Shown here piece after piece: positions 43,041-53,642 of a stretch of DNA of 64,000 nt. The DNA lies in assembly GCF_028623165.1 (NCBI RefSeq), contig NZ_CP117768.1, positions 496,001 to 560,000 on the forward strand, written 5' to 3'. Position 1 is the first letter of the stretch. Each line of letters opens with the position of its first letter. Under the pieces are notes generated by a model that was not told where the DNA came from, searched no databases, and was given only the letters and a program-made list of their open reading frames with translations. Origin of the DNA: Nostoc sp. UHCC 0926 (GTDB lineage Bacteria > Cyanobacteriota > Cyanobacteriia > Cyanobacteriales > Nostocaceae). The position numbers were made by a program, and so were the translations under genes.

Positions 43041-43112
43041 AACTCTCATAATCTAGATTTGTCTACCTAGACTGAAAGAAAAAGTTGGCACCACTAACTC
43101 TTAAAATATTAT

Positions 43113-43156
43113 AAAAAATGGCAGAGAATGATATCCCTATCTATCTGCCATTTTTT
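43113..43156 (+). terminator. Intrinsic terminator of dps
   Basis: AAAAAATGGCAGA pairs with TCTGCCATTTTTT around an 18-base loop, followed by AATC. It lies 72 bases after the dps stop. Confidence 0.72.
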
Positions 43157-43536
43157 AATCTAAGTAAATATATTCACATAATATTTAACGTTGAAAATAT
43201 TTAGCAATTAGCTAGTTAATAAATATTTTTAGCTAAAAAATTTATTTATGCTGAATAATCAGATAGATATATGCCAGAATAAATCACTATCTGTTACAAA
43301 GTCTTATCAAATTAAACAATAAAAATTCGCAAAAGCTTTAAAAATTTGAGCATCACAATTAAATAAAATTAGAAATACAAAATAATCGTTAGGCATTGGC
43401 AAACTCCTTTAAAACCTCGTTTCCCACTCCCCTCTCTGTGATCAAACTTAGAAAACTTAATAATAAAAAGGACGACAGAGGGTAAACACCCTTAAAATAA
43501 TCAGGATTTGTATTCTCGTATTCCAAGGCAACCATT
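43157..43536. other. Intergenic upstream of carB
   Basis: A/T-rich, no gene or strong repeat recognised; presumably the carB promoter and leader. Confidence 0.5.
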
Positions 43537-46500
43537 ATGCCCCGCCGTGACGACCTCCGGAAGATTCTACTGTTAGGCTCTGGTCCAATTGTGATCGGAC
43601 AAGCCTGTGAGTTTGACTACTCTGGCACTCAAGCCTGCAAAGCGCTGCGAGAAGAAGGCTATGAAGTGGTTTTGGTCAACTCCAACCCTGCAACGATTAT
43701 GACCGACCCGGAAACGGCCGATCGCACTTACATTGAGCCGCTGACTCCAGAATTGGTCGAAAAAGTCATCGAGAAAGAACGCCCTGACGCTTTACTACCG
43801 ACGATGGGAGGACAAACCGCCCTCAACCTCGCCGTTGCTTTAGCCAAAAATGGGGTGTTGGAAAAGTACGGCGTTGAGTTAATCGGCGCTAAACTACCAG
43901 CTATTGAAAAAGCCGAAGATCGAAAACTTTTTGGTGAGGCAATGGCAAGGATCGGAGTAGCCGTGTGTCCCAGCGACACAGCCGAATCTTTGGAAGAAGC
44001 CAAAGCTGTTGCCCGCCAAATTGGTACTTATCCCCTAATTATTCGTCCAGCTTTCACAATGGGTGGAAGTGGCGGCGGTATTGCCTACAACCAAGAAGAA
44101 TTTGAAGAAATGGCACAGGTAGGTATAGATGCCAGCCCCGTTTCGCAAATTCTCATTGACCAGTCTTTACTCGGCTGGAAAGAATACGAACTCGAAGTGA
44201 TGCGTGACTTGGCAGATAACGTGGTGATTATCTGCTCCATCGAAAACCTTGACCCTATGGGCATCCACACTGGAGACTCGATTACCGTCGCTCCCGCGCA
44301 AACCCTCACTGATAAAGAATATCAAAGGCTGCGGGATATGGCAATTAAAATCATCCGCGAGATCGGTGTGGAAACTGGCGGTTCAAATATCCAGTTTGCC
44401 GTCAATCCAGTTACTGGGGATGTAGTTGTAATTGAGATGAATCCCCGCGTTTCCCGCAGTTCGGCTTTGTCTTCCAAAGCCACGGGTTTTCCGATCGCCA
44501 AAATGGCAGCAAAATTGGCTGTGGGCTATACCCTGGATGAAATTAAAAATGACATCACCAAGAAAACTCCTGCATCCTTTGAGCCAACAATTGACTATGT
44601 GGTGACAAAAATCCCCCGCTTCGCCTTTGAAAAGTTCCCTGGTTCGGAACCAGTGCTGACAACCCAAATGAAGTCAGTCGGGGAAGCAATGGCAATTGGG
44701 CGGACGTTCAACGAATCCTTCCAAAAGGCGCTACGATCGCTAGAAACAGGACGTGCTGGTTGGGGTTGCGACAAAGCCGAGAAATTACCTAGTGGTGAAC
44801 AAATCCGCGCCCAATTGCGGACACCTAACCCCGATCGCATTTTCTCCGTGCGTCATGCCTTGCAGCAAGGGATGACTATTGAGGAAATCTACGAACTCAC
44901 TGGTATTGACCGATGGTTTCTAGATAAATTGCAGCAACTGTTAGATGTGGAGAAATTCCTGAAGCGGACACCTTTGCAGCAATTGACAAAAGAGCAACTT
45001 TATGAAGTGAAGCGGGACGGATATAGCGATCGCCAGATTGCCTATGCCACCAAAACCACCGAAGATGAAGTTCGCGCCTACCGCAAGTCACTAGGAATCA
45101 TCCCAGTTTACAAAACAGTGGATACCTGCGCTGCTGAGTTTGAAGCATTTACCCCCTACTACTATTCTACCTACGAAGAAGAAACAGAGGTCTTACCAGC
45201 AACCAAGCCAAAAGTGTTGATTTTGGGTGGTGGCCCCAACCGCATTGGGCAAGGAATTGAGTTTGATTATTGTTGTTGTCACGCCGCCTATGCTTTGAAA
45301 GGAGCGGGGTATGAGACGATTATGGTCAACTCTAACCCAGAGACGGTTTCGACTGACTATGATACCAGCGATCGCCTTTACTTTGAGCCGTTAACAAAAG
45401 AAGATGTTCTTAACATTATCGAAACTGAAAATCCAGTGGGGGTGATTGTCCAGTTTGGCGGACAAACACCGCTAAAGTTGGCTATCCCATTACAAGAATT
45501 TCTTAACAATGACACTTCAGGACTAATCACTAAAATTTGGGGTACATCACCAGATTCCATCGACATGGCAGAAAACCGGGAGCGGTTTGAAAAGATTCTT
45601 CAACAGTTGAATATTGCCCAACCGCCCAATGGGATTGCGCGGAGTTACGAAGATGCGCTGATTGTCGCCAAACGCATTGGCTATCCAGTGGTGGTGCGTC
45701 CCAGCTATGTGTTAGGGGGACGGGCAATGGAAATCGTTTATTCCGATGCTGAATTGGAACGCTACATGACCTTTGCGGTACTAGTGGAACCAGAACATCC
45801 GATTTTGATTGATAAGTTTTTGGAAAACGCGATTGAAGTGGATGTAGATGCGATCGCCGATCACACAGGACGGGTAGTGATTGGTGGCATCATGGAACAC
45901 ATCGAACAAGCGGGGATTCACTCAGGAGATTCCGCTTGTTCTTTACCCTCCATTTCCCTATCACCAGCAGTTCTCAATCAAATTCGCACTTGGACGGTGC
46001 AGCTAGCACAAGCGCTGTCAGTCGTGGGGTTGATGAATATCCAATTTGCCGTTATTGGCGCAAGTAGTTATTCTCCCCAAGTTTACATTTTGGAAGCCAA
46101 CCCCCGCGCCTCCCGCACAGTCCCATTTGTTTCTAAAGCAACGGGCGTACAGTTAGCGAAACTAGCATCCTTAATTATGTCAGGTAAAACCTTAGAGGAG
46201 CTACATTTCACCGAGGAAATCATTCCCACACATATTGCTGTAAAAGAAGCAGTATTACCCTTTAATAAATTCCCAGGAACTGATACAATATTAGGCCCAG
46301 AAATGCGATCTACTGGTGAGGTGATGGGGATTGACAGCGACTTTGGCCGGGCCTTTGCCAAAGCAGAAATGGGGGCTGGGGAGCGTTTACCACTGACAGG
46401 AACTGTATTTGTATCAATGAGCGATCGCGATAAAGCTGCTGCTGGTGCTGTGGTGAAGGAATTTATCGATTTGGGCTTTAAAGTGATGGCTACTCTTGGT

Positions 46501-46803
46501 ACACGCCGAGTTCTTCTGGAACAGGGGTTAAATATTGAGTTGGTGCTGAAACTCCATGAAGGTCGTCCCCATGTTCTAGATGCAATCAAAAACCAGAAAA
46601 TCCAACTTATTATCAACACACCTTCAGGGGAAGAAGCCCAGACTGATGCTAGGTTAATCCGCCGCACAGCCTTAGCTTACAAAATTCCCATCATTACTAC
46701 CATCGCCGGCGCCAAAGCTACCGTCGCCGCCATCTCTTCTTTACAAAATACAACTTTGGATGTAAAAACCATTCAAGAGTACTGCCCGATTACGAGGGAA
46801 TAA
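43537..46803 (+). CDS. carB: Carbamoyl-phosphate synthase large subunit
   Basis: CarB makes carbamoyl phosphate from bicarbonate, ATP and ammonia delivered by CarA, feeding arginine and pyrimidines. 1088 residues, full length. It begins [30 protein letters not shown]. Two ATP-grasp halves are visible (first [18 protein letters not shown] near 170, second [18 protein letters not shown] near 713), the second introduced by [19 protein letters not shown] (about 563). The C-terminal MGS-like allosteric domain (about 950-1080) includes [16 protein letters not shown]. carA is not in the window, so the subunit genes are unlinked as in other cyanobacteria. Confidence 0.97.
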   Translation: MPRRDDLRKILLLGSGPIVIGQACEFDYSGTQACKALREEGYEVVLVNSNPATIMTDPETADRTYIEPLTPELVEKVIEKERPDALLPTMGGQTALNLAVALAKNGVLEKYGVELIGAKLPAIEKAEDRKLFGEAMARIGVAVCPSDTAESLEEAKAVARQIGTYPLIIRPAFTMGGSGGGIAYNQEEFEEMAQVGIDASPVSQILIDQSLLGWKEYELEVMRDLADNVVIICSIENLDPMGIHTGDSITVAPAQTLTDKEYQRLRDMAIKIIREIGVETGGSNIQFAVNPVTGDVVVIEMNPRVSRSSALSSKATGFPIAKMAAKLAVGYTLDEIKNDITKKTPASFEPTIDYVVTKIPRFAFEKFPGSEPVLTTQMKSVGEAMAIGRTFNESFQKALRSLETGRAGWGCDKAEKLPSGEQIRAQLRTPNPDRIFSVRHALQQGMTIEEIYELTGIDRWFLDKLQQLLDVEKFLKRTPLQQLTKEQLYEVKRDGYSDRQIAYATKTTEDEVRAYRKSLGIIPVYKTVDTCAAEFEAFTPYYYSTYEEETEVLPATKPKVLILGGGPNRIGQGIEFDYCCCHAAYALKGAGYETIMVNSNPETVSTDYDTSDRLYFEPLTKEDVLNIIETENPVGVIVQFGGQTPLKLAIPLQEFLNNDTSGLITKIWGTSPDSIDMAENRERFEKILQQLNIAQPPNGIARSYEDALIVAKRIGYPVVVRPSYVLGGRAMEIVYSDAELERYMTFAVLVEPEHPILIDKFLENAIEVDVDAIADHTGRVVIGGIMEHIEQAGIHSGDSACSLPSISLSPAVLNQIRTWTVQLAQALSVVGLMNIQFAVIGASSYSPQVYILEANPRASRTVPFVSKATGVQLAKLASLIMSGKTLEELHFTEEIIPTHIAVKEAVLPFNKFPGTDTILGPEMRSTGEVMGIDSDFGRAFAKAEMGAGERLPLTGTVFVSMSDRDKAAAGAVVKEFIDLGFKVMATLGTRRVLLEQGLNIELVLKLHEGRPHVLDAIKNQKIQLIINTPSGEEAQTDARLIRRTALAYKIPIITTIAGAKATVAAISSLQNTTLDVKTIQEYCPITRE

Positions 46804-47304
46804 GGAGTGGGGAGATGAGGGAGCAAGGGGAGCAGGGGGAGCATAATCGATGCAATGCCCCATGCCCCATGCCCCATGCCCAAGAAAATTAAGTAATTGT
46901 TATAAGAGAATGACTATAGTTCTCATTAGATATACCTTAACAAATATGAGGAAGCTTATGTTAACCAGATAATTTCTTAAATTGACTTCTAGTCAGCCTT
47001 GAGAGAGAGGACGATATTGCATCAACTGGAACAACCAGGAAATTTAATGTCGCCATATAGCCAAAAGATTCTCATAAATGTTACAATTGTTAATAAGGCT
47101 CCCATAAAAAAATGTTTAAGAAGCTACCTTTTATCTAACTGTAGATACTTGTGAGAAGTAGGAAATAACTGTAACTTTTAGCAGTTAAGAAGCCTAAATT
47201 TGATTATTATGAGCGCTACGTATTTATCGGGCGCGTAAATTGCAAACCATAGTATGGGTTCCCAGTCTGACTGGGTAGCACCCCAATAAAGCATCTATCC
47301 CTTA
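46804..47304. repeat. Spacer with heptamer repeats between carB and sigma gene
   Basis: AGGGGAGCAGGGGG repeats (46825-46842) and ATGCCCC heptamers (about 46853-46880) follow carB. Closer to the sigma gene is a hairpin CCCAGTCTGACTGGG (about 47261-47275), probably in its leader. No gene is seen. Confidence 0.55.
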
Positions 47305-48303
47305 ATGACCCTACCGCCAAACCCATCATTACCAAAGAGTAGCGCCATGAAGACCGCTCAGACAGCCACAGACCTCGTGCGGACTTACCTGCGTGAGATT
47401 GGCCGTGTGCCACTCTTAACCCACGAGGAAGAGATTTTCTATGGGAAACAGGTGCAACGTTCCTGCGCTTTGCACGATTCAAGAGAATCTCTTGCCACCC
47501 AGTTAGGTCGTCAACCGACTTTAGAAGAGTGGGCCAAAGCGACAAAGTTAGAACCAGCAGATTTGAACGAAGCGATCGCTGATGGTGAAATTGCCAAGCG
47601 TAAGATGGTAGAAGCCAATTTGCGGCTGGTAGTCTCTGTTGCCAAAAAGTACATAAAACGCAACGTCGATTTACTGGACTTGATCCAAGAAGGTAGTATT
47701 GGTATGCAACGGGGCGTAGAAAAGTTTGACCCCACCAAAGGGTACAGGTTTTCTACCTATGCCTATTGGTGGATTCGGCAAGCGATCACCCGTGCAATAG
47801 CTGAAAAAGCTCGCACCATTCGGCTGCCTATCCATATCACTGAAAAATTAAATAAAATTAAAAAGGCACAGCGCCAATTGTCTCAAAAGTTGGGACGCGC
47901 TCCAACAGCTGGTGAGCTAGCTCAAGAATTAGAATTGACCCCCAAACAAGTGCGAGAGTATCTAGAAAAGGCGCGTTTGCCCCTTTCCTTAGATTTGCGG
48001 CTGGGTGATAATTATGACACCGAACTCGGAGAAATGCTGGAAGATCCAGGAGCATCTCCAGAAGAGTTTGTCATGCAAGCTTCCCTATCTTATGACTTAG
48101 ATCGCCTGATGGGCGACCTCACGTCACAGCAGAGAGAAGTGATCACGCTACGCTTTGGCTTAACTGATGGGCAAGCGCTGACTCTGGCTAGAATCGGTGA
48201 AATACTGAATATCAGCCGAGAACGAGTCCGGCAAATTGAGCGGGAAGCCTTAACCAAACTTCGCAAGTCTAAAGCCAACATGGATGAATATTTGGCAAGT
48301 TAG
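47305..48303 (+). CDS. Group 2 RNA polymerase sigma factor (RpoD/SigA family)
   Basis: 332 residues from ATG 47305; an ATG at 47347 ([24 protein letters not shown]) may be the true start, since group 2 factors usually begin close to that motif. Region 1.2 is [17 protein letters not shown], region 2 [12 protein letters not shown]...[41 protein letters not shown], region 3 at about 190-240, and region 4 [19 protein letters not shown]. There is no region 1.1, which excludes the primary factor SigA. Cyanobacterial group 2 factors respond to light, nitrogen, carbon or stress; which one this is (B, C, D or E type) cannot be settled by eye. Confidence 0.9.
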   Translation: MTLPPNPSLPKSSAMKTAQTATDLVRTYLREIGRVPLLTHEEEIFYGKQVQRSCALHDSRESLATQLGRQPTLEEWAKATKLEPADLNEAIADGEIAKRKMVEANLRLVVSVAKKYIKRNVDLLDLIQEGSIGMQRGVEKFDPTKGYRFSTYAYWWIRQAITRAIAEKARTIRLPIHITEKLNKIKKAQRQLSQKLGRAPTAGELAQELELTPKQVREYLEKARLPLSLDLRLGDNYDTELGEMLEDPGASPEEFVMQASLSYDLDRLMGDLTSQQREVITLRFGLTDGQALTLARIGEILNISRERVRQIEREALTKLRKSKANMDEYLAS

Positions 48304-48562
48304 GAGTAGAGACGCGATTAATCGCGTCTGTACAAGAGTTAGGAGTTATGAGTTTTTAATTAACTCCTCACTCCTGACTTTATTTATTAAGGTGAGAAAA
48401 TACGCTGACTTTGGTACGGTTACACCTACTTCTACTCTTACGCTAGGCTGTTACATTAGTTTGCAGGAAGACAAAATAGCTAGCTAAGTCAACTCCAAAA
48501 CAGGTATTTAATATTCAAATCACAAGCACCGCAGCCAGCAGTGGTAGTTAAGGAGCTAAAAA

Positions 48563-48907
48563 ATGAATAACCCATCCAATCGTGTCTCAGAATTTTTCAA
48601 TAGCGAATCAGAAACTAGCGATTTACTATGGCAGTATGTTAAATCCTTGAATCCAGAAACAGTTACCCAACTATCCAAACCCACATCTGCCGAAGTGTTT
48701 CAGGTGATGGAACGGAATATTACAGGACTATTGGGTAATCTACCTTCAGAACATTTTGGCATCAGCGTAACCACCAGTCGGGAAAGTCTGGGTAGGCTTC
48801 TGGCTTCTGCGATGATTAGTGGTTATTTCTTGCGTAACGCTGAACAGAGAATGAATTTTGAAATTGCCCTACAAGGGACTGAAACCAACAACAGCGAAGT
48901 TGACTAA
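48563..48907 (+). CDS. DUF760 family protein
   Basis: 114 residues, ATG with AAGGAGCTAAAAA upstream. LLWQYVKSLNPETVTQLSKPTSAEVFQVMERNITGLLGNLPSEHFGISVTTSRESLGRLLASAMISGYFLRNAEQRM is the DUF760 domain, present in cyanobacteria and plant chloroplasts and of unknown function. All conserved blocks (GLLGxLPxEHF, TSRExLxxLLASAMxxGYFLR) are there. It follows the sigma gene by about 260 bp with its own ribosome site. Confidence 0.85.
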   Translation: MNNPSNRVSEFFNSESETSDLLWQYVKSLNPETVTQLSKPTSAEVFQVMERNITGLLGNLPSEHFGISVTTSRESLGRLLASAMISGYFLRNAEQRMNFEIALQGTETNNSEVD

Positions 48908-49274
48908 AAATATAAAATTTGGGAAATTCAATATTGTTGGGCTGATAGCTAGTCACAGTTACGGCGATACGAATTGAAAATAAGTCTCTGCGAAATCTTC
49001 GCCGCTAATTCCCAGTTATGCATCAGCTAAATTTTTTTAAATATCCAAAAATAGTGACAAATTATGATTTAAATTTAAATGCATAGACGCTTCGCCTTCG
49101 GGCAGGGTGGAGTGCAAAGGTTGGCGTAGAGTAAGGCAAAGTTTTTGGATTTAGTTATTTGTCAACTCCTGTAAGTTGGTGATTAGTTCATTAGTTCAAC
49201 TAAAGGCGTATTGCTAAATGATTAATACACATTTGTGGATAAACTAACAGCGGTAGACGACCTTTACAATAAAT
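48908..49274 (+). other. Intergenic between DUF760 gene and an isolated terminator; possible ncRNA
   Basis: About 370 bp without a coding frame. Contains a HIP-like block (GACGCTTCGCCTTCGGGCAGGG near 49085). It ends in a strong terminator without an adjacent gene, which may mean a small RNA or a long 3' UTR. Confidence 0.3.
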
Positions 49275-49313
49275 CAAAACTCGGCAGAATTCAAACCAGT
49301 CTGCCGAGTTTTG
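49275..49313 (+). terminator. Strong intrinsic terminator
   Basis: CAAAACTCGGCAG pairs perfectly over 13 bp with CTGCCGAGTTTTG around a 13-base loop, with TTATT following. The nearest upstream stop codon is 368 bases away and the next gene downstream begins 336 bases later. Confidence 0.75.
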
Positions 49314-49410
49314 TTATTAGAAGTTAGTATCCCTTATCATCTAATACGCTTGGGTTAAGGCTAAAACTCTGTTATCAAAGTCAATTTTTTAACGAACCAT
49401 TTACACTTAC

Positions 49411-49506
49411 TTACAGCAGAATTCAAGTATTTGAACCACATCTGTCGTAGGGGCGCAAGGCCAAGATCCCCTCCCGCGTGGTCTATTTACCTGAAAATAG
49501 CTGTAA
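49411..49506. mobile_element. 96-bp repeat element, copy 2
   Basis: Same ends (TTACAGC, GCTGTAA) and length as 26215-26310. The centre here is GTAGGGGCGCAAGGCCAAGA, not a perfect palindrome. The same centre alone occurs at 63639-63666. Confidence 0.75.
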
Positions 49507-49648
49507 GCTATTCTAAATCTACACCATGTTTTCCGAAGTCTTAATATTTTCGTGTTCTCTAAGAATTATTAATACCACCTTTGTACGGATATGAATAGTA
49601 CATAGATTTACCATTTGCAAAAGTAGTTCCTCATCTCCCCAATCAATT

Positions 49649-50065
49649 ATGAGTCAAACCAGTTCTTTCCCACCCCATAAAATTATTGGTGTTGCAGTAA
49701 TTTGGAATGACCAAAAGCAAATTTTAATCGATCGCCGTCGTCCAGAAGGAGCGATGGGTGGTTTGTGGGAATTTCCTGGTGGTAAAATTGAGCCTGGTGA
49801 AACTATCCAAGAGTGTATTCAACGGGAAATTTCCGAAGAACTGGGAATAGTAATTGAAGTGGGAGAGCATCTGATTACTATTGACCACACCTATACAAAC
49901 TTGCGTGTTACCCTCACAGTACATCACTGCCGCCATGTTACAGGTGTTCCCCAACCTTTGGAATCCGATGAAATTCGCTGGGTAACTTTGGAAGAACTGG
50001 AGCAGTTTACTTTTCCTAAAGCAAATACTCAAATTATTGCTGCCTTAAAAGGGACTGGGGAGTAG
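49649..50065 (+). CDS. mutT: 8-oxo-dGTP diphosphatase MutT
   Basis: 138 residues. MutT hydrolyses 8-oxo-dGTP and prevents A:T to C:G mutation. The Nudix box is complete (Gly45, Glu51, REISEELG 59-66), preceded by IDRRRPEGAMGGLWEFPGG, the typical MutT lead-in with GLWEFPGGKIE. A Trp/Glu end (EIRWVTLEELEQFTFPKAN) also fits MutT. The gene is monocistronic, with an element of 96 bp upstream and short tandem repeats downstream. Confidence 0.85.
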   Translation: MSQTSSFPPHKIIGVAVIWNDQKQILIDRRRPEGAMGGLWEFPGGKIEPGETIQECIQREISEELGIVIEVGEHLITIDHTYTNLRVTLTVHHCRHVTGVPQPLESDEIRWVTLEELEQFTFPKANTQIIAALKGTGE

Positions 50066-50155
50066 GGAGTGGGGAGTAAGTGGGGGAGCAGGGGAGGCAG
50101 GGGGAAAATAACTATTAATTATTGCCCAATGCCCAATGCCCAATGCCTAATACCG
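50066..50155. repeat. Short tandem repeats after mutT
   Basis: GGGGAGTAGGGAGTGGGGAG and GGGGGAGCAGGGG runs, then CCCAATG heptamers (about 50123-50147). Confidence 0.7.
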
Positions 50156-50240
50156 TAACAATCTATTAATTGCATCAGGTTGAGTCCCGCAATTTTCTAC
50201 AATAAGCGCAGGGACTTTGATTAAAGGTGTCAGCAAACAA

Positions 50241-50705
50241 ATGCCTAAAACCGTTGCCGATGTGATGAGCCGCGATCCAGTTGTCGTTCGGACAGAAACT
50301 CCACTCAACGAAGCTATCCAAATTCTTGCAGAACGCCACTTCAGCGGATTACCTGTTGTGGATGATGTCGGTAAATTGGTGGGCATTATCTCGGAAACTG
50401 ATTTGATGTGGCAAGAAACTGGTGTTACTCCACCTGCGTACATTATGTTTCTTGATAGCGTTATCTATTTAAAAAATCCTGCTACATATGAACGTGACTT
50501 GCACAAGGCACTAGGGCAAACGGTTGGGGAGGTGATGAGTAAAAACCCGATCGCTATTTCCCCTGAGAAAACTTTAAAGGAAGCCGCTACAATCATGCAC
50601 GATCGCAGTGTTCACCGATTACCAGTACTTGAGGGCGCGGGTGAAGTAATTGGTATCCTCACTCGTGGTGATATTATTCGGGCAATGGCAGCAAGTCAAG
50701 ATTAG
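50241..50705 (+). CDS. CBS-domain pair protein
   Basis: 154 residues from ATG 50241; a TTG at 50217 is less likely. Two CBS motifs: TVADVMSRDPVVVRTETPLNEAIQILAERHFSGLPVVDDVGKLVGIISETDL (about 4-55) and TVGEVMSKNPIAISPEKTLKEAATIMHDRSVHRLPVLEGAGEVIGILTRGDI (about 95-147), with a 40-residue insert between. Such stand-alone pairs bind adenosyl nucleotides and regulate partners; the partner is unknown. nblB follows 60 bp downstream. Confidence 0.88.
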   Translation: MPKTVADVMSRDPVVVRTETPLNEAIQILAERHFSGLPVVDDVGKLVGIISETDLMWQETGVTPPAYIMFLDSVIYLKNPATYERDLHKALGQTVGEVMSKNPIAISPEKTLKEAATIMHDRSVHRLPVLEGAGEVIGILTRGDIIRAMAASQD

Positions 50706-50767
50706 TCAGTTAACAGTTATCAGACTGTTAACTATTTTTTACACCTTTGAAAATCAAGGATAACTAA

Positions 50768-51433
50768 ATGAGTATTAATGCGGAGTCTGTTAAGCAATTG
50801 CTCAGTTCTGAGGATTTAGGCGATCGCTTACGTGCAGTAAATCAAATCCGCCAACTGGAACCTGCGATTGGCTTTGAATTAATTCAAAATGCTATTGGCG
50901 ATCGCAATTCCCGTGTCCGGTACTCAGCGGTGAGTCAAATGGATACACTCGGAACGCAGGATTTACAGTTATCCTTGGATATCTTGCGCGATCGCTTGCT
51001 TCATGACTCTGAAGTAGATGTACAAGCAGCAGCAGCAGACTGTTTGGGTGCTCTAAAGTTACATGAAGCTTTTGAAGACTTGCAACAGCTTTACCATACA
51101 ACCGATGAATGGCTAATCCAATTTAGTATCATTGCTACATTAGGAGAGTTGGGCGATCTACGAGCCTTTGAACTACTCAAAGAGGCACTCTCATCAGAAA
51201 ACGAATTAGTTCAAACTGCTGCTATTAGTTCTTTGGGTGACTTGGGAGATTTACAAGCAGTTCCCCTGTTAGCTCCCTATGCTAACAATCCAGATTGGCA
51301 AATTCGTTACAGAGTTGTACAAGCCTTGGCTCGTTTTGATAGTGCAGAAGCCAAATCTATACTAGAAACTCTGGCTGATGATCAAGTAGAAGCGATCGCA
51401 ACTGAAGCCAAAAATTCTTTGCAATCAGTTTAA
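50768..51433 (+). CDS. nblB: Phycobilisome degradation protein NblB (HEAT repeats)
   Basis: 221 residues, made of five or six HEAT-like repeats (DRLRAVNQIRQLEP, VRYSAVSQMDTLG, VDVQAAAADCLGALK, LIQFSIIATLGELGD, LVQTAAISSLGDLGD, WQIRYRVVQALARF). Length and repeat pattern match NblB, related to phycocyanobilin lyase subunits and needed for phycobilisome breakdown in nutrient starvation. Other HEAT-repeat lyase relatives exist, so nblB is likely but not certain. It follows the CBS gene on the same strand. Confidence 0.75.
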   Translation: MSINAESVKQLLSSEDLGDRLRAVNQIRQLEPAIGFELIQNAIGDRNSRVRYSAVSQMDTLGTQDLQLSLDILRDRLLHDSEVDVQAAAADCLGALKLHEAFEDLQQLYHTTDEWLIQFSIIATLGELGDLRAFELLKEALSSENELVQTAAISSLGDLGDLQAVPLLAPYANNPDWQIRYRVVQALARFDSAEAKSILETLADDQVEAIATEAKNSLQSV

Positions 51434-51695
51434 GTCTATCTAAGGTTAAAAAAAGTCATCCTTAAATAGATTTGTCTGACAGGATAAAAAAATTCGACCT
51501 GGTTGGGAAAATTTTACATTCCAGCCAGTTTGAATAGATAAATCCTATATTCTGCTTCACTTCAGTACGCTGAACAGAATTAGTGTTGTTTATTCTTGCA
51601 GATTACTCAACTCTTTTTTAACTAAATATATTTTGAGAATAATTACGTATATTTAAGGCAAGAGGTAATTAATATTTCCCTATTGCCTTCAAATA
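51434..51695. other. Convergent spacer nblB / DUF456
   Basis: A/T-rich, no gene. A weak hairpin near 51483-51530 (CTGACAGGATAAA...) may terminate nblB. Confidence 0.4.
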
Positions 51696-52214
51696 TTAAG
51701 AGCTAAATACCTGTGACCAAGTTGTCACAACGAAAACTACAACTGCTGCGATCGCTAACAACCCTTGAATCAAATTTCCAACTAAAGACCCGACTATAAT
51801 TCCTATACCCGCCTTAACCGCCAACCCTAATTCACGTCGGTAAAGGTACTCACCAATAATTGCTCCCAAAAGCGGCCCTAGTAAAATTCCTAACAGTGGC
51901 CCCCCAAAAGGCAACGTTGGTAATAATCCCAAAAATCCCACGACCAAACCGACAATTGCGCCAATTTGCCCCCACTTGCTAGCTCCAGCTTGTCTTGCTC
52001 CCACATAGCTAGCTAAAAAATCTACTCCGACACTGAGCAGTAAAACTACAATTGTCACAATTAGTGGAATCTTGATAGCTGCAAAGGAACTACTAACGAT
52101 TCCCCAGATGATAATTGCAATTAAAATTAAACTGCTACCAGGAATGGCTGGAACTACGGCACCAATGATACCCACAACCATTACGGCAATTAATAACCAA
52201 TAAGTAATTTGCAT
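51696..52214 (-). CDS. DUF456 membrane protein
   Basis: 172 residues from ATG 52214 (MQITYWLLIAVMVVGI); a GTG at 52247 would begin inside the palindrome. Five or so membrane segments with Gly- and Pro-rich loops: VVPAIPGSSLILIAIIIWG, DFLASYVGARQAGASKWGQIGAIVG, PFGGPLLGILLGPLLGAIIGEYL. This is the DUF456 family. Function unknown. Confidence 0.85.
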   Translation of the reverse strand: MQITYWLLIAVMVVGIIGAVVPAIPGSSLILIAIIIWGIVSSSFAAIKIPLIVTIVVLLLSVGVDFLASYVGARQAGASKWGQIGAIVGLVVGFLGLLPTLPFGGPLLGILLGPLLGAIIGEYLYRRELGLAVKAGIGIIVGSLVGNLIQGLLAIAAVVVFVVTTWSQVFSS

Positions 52215-52235
52215 AGATAAATTGTAAATTTCCTC

Positions 52236-52263
52236 GTAAGGGCGCACAGCTGTGCGTCCCTAC
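52236..52263. repeat. Palindromic GTAGGG-CGCACAG repeat
   Basis: GTAAGGGCGCACAG faces CTGTGCGTCCCTAC, a 28-bp inverted repeat with two mismatches, just upstream of the DUF456 start. Similar in type to the core at 26251. Confidence 0.7.
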
Positions 52264-52429
52264 TGTATATTCTATCTGGGCAAGATGGTGACAAATGCTT
52301 AGTACATTGTGGTGGAAGTTTGCCTACTTTTAACCAGTTTGCGTAAGTCTTGTCTTAATTGAGATGGTAGCTGGATTTATGCCATATCGCCTAATGCTTC
52401 CTAAACTGCTATTTTAAAGCTCAAAACCC

Positions 52430-53344
52430 ATGACGAGAAAAATATTAACTGGACTAAGTTCTAAAACCTACGAACACCCTTTTGATCGCAAAGCCTTGGC
52501 TTCTTTGCAAAATATGCCCGGTGTCTCCCTGCTACTCAAAAAAGTTAACGAATACGGCATTGATCGCTTACTCAGATTGCAAAGCCTTGGTAGTGAAATC
52601 AGAATTTCGCCCCGTAATTTTCCGCAATTGCATCAGACATTTGTAGAAACCTGCCAAATTCTTGATGTTGCTCCACTTCCTGAACTGTATCTGTTTCAAG
52701 GCACAGGTCACATTCAAAGTTACATTGTTGGGGTGGAAAAACCCCTTGTTGGTATCAATTTAGATGGAATGGAGTGGCTTGACCCGGATGAGTTACTTTA
52801 CGTTTTTGGACACGAAGTTGCTCGCATCAAGAGTCAGCATATGGTTTATCACCAAATGGCAATTGTGATGCCGACTTTGAAAAATTTGTTGAGCAGTACC
52901 ACACTGGGTGTGGGTGGCTTAGTAGCCAGTGGAATGGAACTGGGTTTGTATAATTGGCGAATGATGGCTAGGTTCACTGCTGATCGGGCTGGTTTGCTGG
53001 CTTGTCAGGATATTGAGGTAGCAACCACTACACTAATGAAACTCGCAGGTTTACCAGACGAGTACTTGACTACTGCTGTAATCGAAGATTTCCTCGGACA
53101 AGCCCGTGAGTTTGCATCCAATAACTTGGATAGTGTTGATCGGGTCACCAAAATATTAAGCTATACAGAATCTGGGCTTTCCTGGGTGGTTATGCGGGCT
53201 GGCGAGTTATTAAAATGGGTTGATTCAGGAGAATATGATAATTTAATTCAACAGAAAAATTTAAATATACCGGAAGAACCGGAAGAAAAAGAAGGAGAAA
53301 CACCACAGGAAAAGGAAGGTTGGAATTTTTTGACTTCTTGGTGA
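52430..53344 (+). CDS. M48-like peptidase homologue with altered HExxH
   Basis: 304 residues, resembling cyanobacterial M48-family metallopeptidases: the N-terminal substrate-side region, then DELLYVFGHEVARIKSQHMVYHQM at about 120-143, a hydrophobic segment (LLSSTTLGVGGLVASGMELGLY) and RFTADRAGLLACQD with the downstream acidic residue. The zinc motif HExxH here is HEVAR (His128 to Arg132), so the second His ligand is missing. It is therefore either inactive or uses other ligands. The C-terminus (PEEPEEKEGETPQEKEGW) is acidic and repetitive. Confidence 0.75.
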   Translation: MTRKILTGLSSKTYEHPFDRKALASLQNMPGVSLLLKKVNEYGIDRLLRLQSLGSEIRISPRNFPQLHQTFVETCQILDVAPLPELYLFQGTGHIQSYIVGVEKPLVGINLDGMEWLDPDELLYVFGHEVARIKSQHMVYHQMAIVMPTLKNLLSSTTLGVGGLVASGMELGLYNWRMMARFTADRAGLLACQDIEVATTTLMKLAGLPDEYLTTAVIEDFLGQAREFASNNLDSVDRVTKILSYTESGLSWVVMRAGELLKWVDSGEYDNLIQQKNLNIPEEPEEKEGETPQEKEGWNFLTSW

Positions 53345-53642
53345 TTGAATTTTAGATTTTAGACTCCGGCAACTCTTAGATACCCTCTTGCGTTCGCTCA
53401 GTCGAACGATTTTGGATTGCTGATAGGGTAGCGTAAAGCCTGCGGCATGGCACTCTTAGAGACGCTCTTGCGTTCGCTTAGAGCGAGTCCGCAAGCGTCT
53501 TTTAGATGAAATTTTTTAATCCAAAATACGCTCGTGACGCTCAATGACTTGTAATACCGATTACCTGTGACTTTGCTCCAGAACTTGGGGCAAAATCCCC
53601 AAGTCTGACCAAAATTGACTGACTTCTAAACTAACGAATAAC
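53345..53642. repeat. Repeat-rich spacer
   Basis: TTTTAGATTTTAGA at 53350, then GCGTAAAGCCTGCGGCATGG (53431-53450) and GACGCTCTTGCGTTCGCTTAGAG-type material. No gene. Confidence 0.65.

Noticed and set aside
46083..46667. 194-codon frame antisense to carB
   Set aside because: Shadow of a conserved gene; Ser/Arg/Pro-rich translation typical of antisense frames.
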